From Pseudomonadales bacterium (GTDB lineage: Bacteria > Pseudomonadota > Gammaproteobacteria > Pseudomonadales > Pseudohongiellaceae), in assembly GCA_024234395.1 (NCBI GenBank), contig JACKOH010000002.1, positions 1,302,001-1,366,000 on the forward strand: a DNA stretch of 64,000 nt. The letters run 5' to 3'. The position numbers and the translations under genes were made by a program. Positions 61,401 to 64,000 of this stretch are shown piece after piece; within the stretch, counting starts at the first letter, position 1; every line of letters begins with the position of its first letter. Below the pieces are notes generated by a model that did not search any database, was not told the DNA's origin, and worked only from the letters and a program-made list of their open reading frames with translations.

Positions 61401-61543
61401 CAGCCTGCTGAAAAACTCTCAGCTGGTACAATACGGCGTTAAAATCTGGCTCAAAATGCTCATTTACGGCATGTAAACTGCGCTTTTTCGCCAGATTTTG
61501 CCTTGTCTTGCGCTCATCCGAGAGTTTTTCAACAGGCTGCTAG
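61397..61543. repeat. MITE-like CAACAGGCTG element, copy 2 (complete)
   Basis: 147 bases. The ends CTAGCAGCCTGCTGAAAAAC and GTTTTTCAACAGGCTGCTAG are inverted over about 26 bases with one mismatch, and an inner AAAATCTGGC / GCCAGATTTT pair sits in the middle. It begins in the CTAG that ends the previous element, and closes with CTAG at 61540-61543. Same family as 22331-22463 and the fragment at 33678-33717. Confidence 0.88.
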
Positions 61544-61587
61544 TCCGTTGCGCAAGATTGGCTTAATTTACAGGTGGATTGACTGGA

Positions 61588-62865
61588 ATGGGAAAGAGCG
61601 TTGTTGTGTTGGGTACCCAGTGGGGTGACGAAGGCAAGGGCAAGATTGTCGATTTATTGACTGATCAGGCCAAAGTAGTGGTGCGGTTTCAGGGTGGCCA
61701 CAATGCCGGACACACCCTGGTTATCGAAGGTCAGAAAACAGTCCTGCACCTGCTTCCCTCCGGAATCCTCAGAGTCGACGTGGACTGTCTGATCGGCAAT
61801 GGCGTGGTTCTCAGTCTGAATGCCCTGTGGGAGGAAATTTCCGAACTCGAAGCCCGCGGCATTCCGGTTCGCGAACGGCTGAAAATCAGTGGCGCCTGCC
61901 CCCTCATTCTTCCCACTCACGTGGCATTGGATCAGGCGCGGGATACCCGGCTCGGCACCACCGGGCGGGGGATCGGTCCCGCTTACGAGGACAAGGCGGC
62001 CCGGCGTGGCATCAGACTTGCTGAGGCACTGAAAGAAGAACAGTTCACGGCCAAACTCGAAGGTCTGATGGACTACCACAATTTCGTGCTGGAAAAATAT
62101 TATGGTGTCAGTCCGGTGGATTTCCGGCAAACCCTTGAACAGCAGCTGGAACTGGTGGTGAAGATCAGACCGATGGTGAGAGATACTATCGAGATTCTGC
62201 ACGGTCACCGCAAACAGGGGGACAATATCCTGTTCGAAGGGGCCCAGGGGTCGCTGCTGGATATCGACCACGGTACCTACCCGTTTGTCACATCCTCCAA
62301 TACCACCGCAGGGGGAACGGCAACAGGCAGCGGCTATGGTCCGCTTTACCTGGATTATGTGCTGGGGATAACCAAAGCCTACTCGACCCGGGTTGGCACC
62401 GGACCCTTTCCGACTGAACTGTTCGACGAGGTGGGCAGGCACCTGGCTACAGTGGGGCACGAAAAAGGCGCCACCACGGGTCGTGATCGGCGCTGTGGCT
62501 GGTTTGATGCAGCGGGCGTGCGGCAGGCAATCCGCGTGAACAGCATTTCCGGAATCTGCCTGACCAAGCTGGATGTGCTGGATGGTCTGGAAACGGTCAA
62601 GGTCTGTACCGGCTATCAGGGAGACGGTGATTCGGTATCCTCCTGGCTGATGAACGTGGATGGCGGCAATGCATTGCAACCGGTATATGAGGAGCTGCCA
62701 GGTTGGCAGGAATCCACGGTCGGGGTTCGCGAACTCGATCAGCTGCCGGAGAATGCACGCGCCTACATTCACTTTATCGAAAACATTATCGAGGCACCGG
62801 TGGATATTATTTCAACCGGACCGGACCGAGCGGAAACAATCGTACTGAGGCATCCCTTTGCCTGA
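61588..62865 (+). CDS. purA: adenylosuccinate synthetase
   Basis: 425 aa. GTP/IMP site VVVLGTQWGDEGKGKIVDLL, FQGGHNAGHTLV, LGTTGRGIGPAYEDKAARRG, FEGAQGSLLDIDHGTYP, TTGRDRRCGWFD. Makes adenylosuccinate from IMP, aspartate and GTP. ATG 61588 with AGGTGG site; a TTG three codons earlier opens the frame. Two repeat elements separate it from hisZ. Confidence 0.97.
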   Translation: MGKSVVVLGTQWGDEGKGKIVDLLTDQAKVVVRFQGGHNAGHTLVIEGQKTVLHLLPSGILRVDVDCLIGNGVVLSLNALWEEISELEARGIPVRERLKISGACPLILPTHVALDQARDTRLGTTGRGIGPAYEDKAARRGIRLAEALKEEQFTAKLEGLMDYHNFVLEKYYGVSPVDFRQTLEQQLELVVKIRPMVRDTIEILHGHRKQGDNILFEGAQGSLLDIDHGTYPFVTSSNTTAGGTATGSGYGPLYLDYVLGITKAYSTRVGTGPFPTELFDEVGRHLATVGHEKGATTGRDRRCGWFDAAGVRQAIRVNSISGICLTKLDVLDGLETVKVCTGYQGDGDSVSSWLMNVDGGNALQPVYEELPGWQESTVGVRELDQLPENARAYIHFIENIIEAPVDIISTGPDRAETIVLRHPFA

Positions 62866-62889
62866 CTGAGTGCTGCAGCAATGTTGAAA

Positions 62890-62915
62890 GCCGCGGCTAT
62901 ACTGAATGCCGCGGC
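62890..62915 (+). other. short hairpin after purA
   Basis: GCCGCGGC, ten bases, GCCGCGGC. The arm is itself palindromic. It lies 25 bases past the purA stop without a T-run; it may be a weak terminator. Confidence 0.35.
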
Positions 62916-63030
62916 CCCTTCGGGAGTAGCGCGTGGAATCCCGCCTTTGAAAAAGGAATTAACAGAAGCCGGGTTACCGGCCGAATAAACAATAACGAGA
63001 AAGCTTCAGGGACAGACTGCCGCCAGGACC

Positions 63031-64000
63031 ATGACCAGAGCCAGGCATCAACAGGTATCGCTCGAAGATACGCCTTACTACCATTGCATCGCGCGCTGTG
63101 TCAGGCGCGCGTATCTGTGTGGCGACGACCCGGTGACCGGGGAGAATTTCGACCATCGCAAGGTGTGGATGGTGGAACGGATGAAACAACTGGCCTCAGT
63201 CTTTGCTATCGATATATGCGCCTACGCGGTGATGAGCAATCATTACCATCTGGTTCTGCATGTGAACGGTCGACAGGCTGACGACTGGAATCAGGATGAA
63301 GTGATCAGGCGCTGGACCCGCCTGTTCAGCCGTAATGCGGCAGCGCTGGAAACTGTCGCCAGGAACCGTTCCAGCAAGGCCGCGAGAGAGCATCGACGTC
63401 AGCTCATCGAGCAATGGCGGGAGCGCCTCAAGGACATCAGTTGGTACATGCGCTGTCTGAACGAGACCATTGCCAGACGTGCCAACCGGGAGGACGACTG
63501 CACTGGCAGGTTCTGGGAAGGGCGCTTCAGAAGCCAGGCCCTGCTCGACGAAAAAGCATTGCTCACCTGCATGGCCTATGTGGATCTCAACCCCGCCAGG
63601 GCCGGGATCAGTGACAATCCCGAAGACAGCGATTTCACCTCGATTCAGGAGCGGCTGGTGACTCACGCTCGCCGGGTCAGGAATCCGAGCCGGGAACAGC
63701 AGTCCCTGGTCCGTCATTACGGAGAGTATTTCGAGCAGAACCGCGATTTCAGGACTTCCGGAGCCCGATTGATGGGATTTGAAGCCGGTAACTCCAATGT
63801 GCAGGAAGCCTGTCTCCCGGTCCGGCAACAGGATTACTTCGACCTGGTTGCCTGGAGCGCTTCAAGACTGCCGGGCAGAAGGGGCGCAGTGAATGCGGAA
63901 GCCGGTGATACCGCTGGCCAGTTACTTGAACGCATCGGTATAAAACCTTCGGCATGGCTGGACGTGATCAATCACTTTCACAGGTATTTCTACCAGGCAG
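63031..64000 (+). CDS. RAYT-like Y1 transposase (3' end outside window)
   Basis: 323 codons read without a stop to the window end. N-terminal Y1 (HUH) fold: PYYHCIARCVRRAYLCGDDP, catalytic metal-binding HYH in AVMSNHYHLVLHV (about 70), SWYMRCLNETIARRAN, GRFWEGRFRSQALLDEKALL, and MAYVDLNPARAGI with the candidate catalytic tyrosine. The long C-terminal part is typical of the common gammaproteobacterial REP-associated-type transposases of about 320-350 aa. Such enzymes cut single-stranded hairpin ends. Its presence near many palindromic repeats suggests a link. ATG 63031 has CCAGGA upstream. Confidence 0.88.
   Translation, partial: MTRARHQQVSLEDTPYYHCIARCVRRAYLCGDDPVTGENFDHRKVWMVERMKQLASVFAIDICAYAVMSNHYHLVLHVNGRQADDWNQDEVIRRWTRLFSRNAAALETVARNRSSKAAREHRRQLIEQWRERLKDISWYMRCLNETIARRANREDDCTGRFWEGRFRSQALLDEKALLTCMAYVDLNPARAGISDNPEDSDFTSIQERLVTHARRVRNPSREQQSLVRHYGEYFEQNRDFRTSGARLMGFEAGNSNVQEACLPVRQQDYFDLVAWSASRLPGRRGAVNAEAGDTAGQLLERIGIKPSAWLDVINHFHRYFYQA

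Noticed and set aside
61132..61543. Attenuator or terminator of hisZ
   Set aside because: No T-run follows any stem, and the CTAG-bounded inverted ends and a second family copy elsewhere fit mobile repeats better.
61654..62772. 372-codon open frame on the minus strand
   Set aside because: Antisense to purA, which is unmistakable.

Overview
The window comes from a Gram-negative, GC-rich gammaproteobacterium, probably a free-living marine or environmental member of the Pseudomonadales/Cellvibrionales type. The right third carries the classic gammaproteobacterial order nnr-tsaE-amiB-mutL-miaA-hfq-hflX-hflK-hflC-yjeT-hisZ-purA. The left carries a finR/fpr-type divergent pair. Many proteins have Sec, Tat or lipoprotein signals. 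No rRNA, tRNA, CRISPR array or phage was seen. Genus cannot be settled from the sequence alone.

Left part (1-8.5 kb): a CDGSH iron-sulfur protein cut by the window edge, a secreted tannase/feruloyl-esterase-like hydrolase, S-formylglutathione hydrolase, then a compact minus-strand operon GtrA - DprE1-like oxidase - DprE2-like reductase - HAD/UbiA fusion. Together these four look like a complete route to polyprenyl-phosphoryl-D-arabinofuranose, the mycobacterial arabinan donor. An inositol-monophosphatase-family gene is divergent from it. 8.7-19 kb: a redoxin/cytochrome c/PHM-like copper monooxygenase fusion, a DUF3237 protein, two RND/MMPL exporters, a LysR-Fpr divergent pair and a stand-alone redoxin. 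19-26 kb: an atypical CX3CH cytochrome, a ClpP paralogue, an NnrU-family protein, a carboxymuconolactone-decarboxylase-like protein and a four-gene tetR/HlyD/ABC/permease operon. 26-41 kb: polyphosphate:AMP phosphotransferase after a two-subunit molybdenum hydroxylase, an iron alcohol dehydrogenase, TraB/ChaN-type proteins, small lipoproteins, a glutamate-synthase-like FMN protein and DUF481 and DUF4159 proteins. 41-47.5 kb: a stand-alone homodimeric 2-oxoacid dehydrogenase E1 divergent from an Lrp-type regulator, a large DUF6351 lipoprotein hydrolase and a DUF2059-like protein. 47.7-63 kb: the conserved housekeeping cluster (NAD(P)HX repair, tRNA t6A and i6A modification, cell-wall amidase, mismatch repair, Hfq, HflX, HflKC, histidine and purine biosynthesis). 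63 kb to the end: a RAYT-like Y1 transposase running off the window.

The intergenic DNA is rich in small palindromic elements: a 170-bp element in two copies with a covarying stem (2084 and 52063), each followed by GGGACAGTCCC palindromes; a MITE-like family with TTTTTCAACAGGCTG ends (22331, 33678, 61397); a 269-bp three-way-junction element (61132-61400) joined to one of these at a shared CTAG; and two very long perfect hairpins (22272, 37008). Two elements supply the stop codon of the neighbouring gene. With a Y1 transposase nearby, this suggests an active or recently active repeat-spreading system. The D-arabinose donor operon, the tripartite copper/heme fusion and the CTAG-bounded elements are the points most worth following up.
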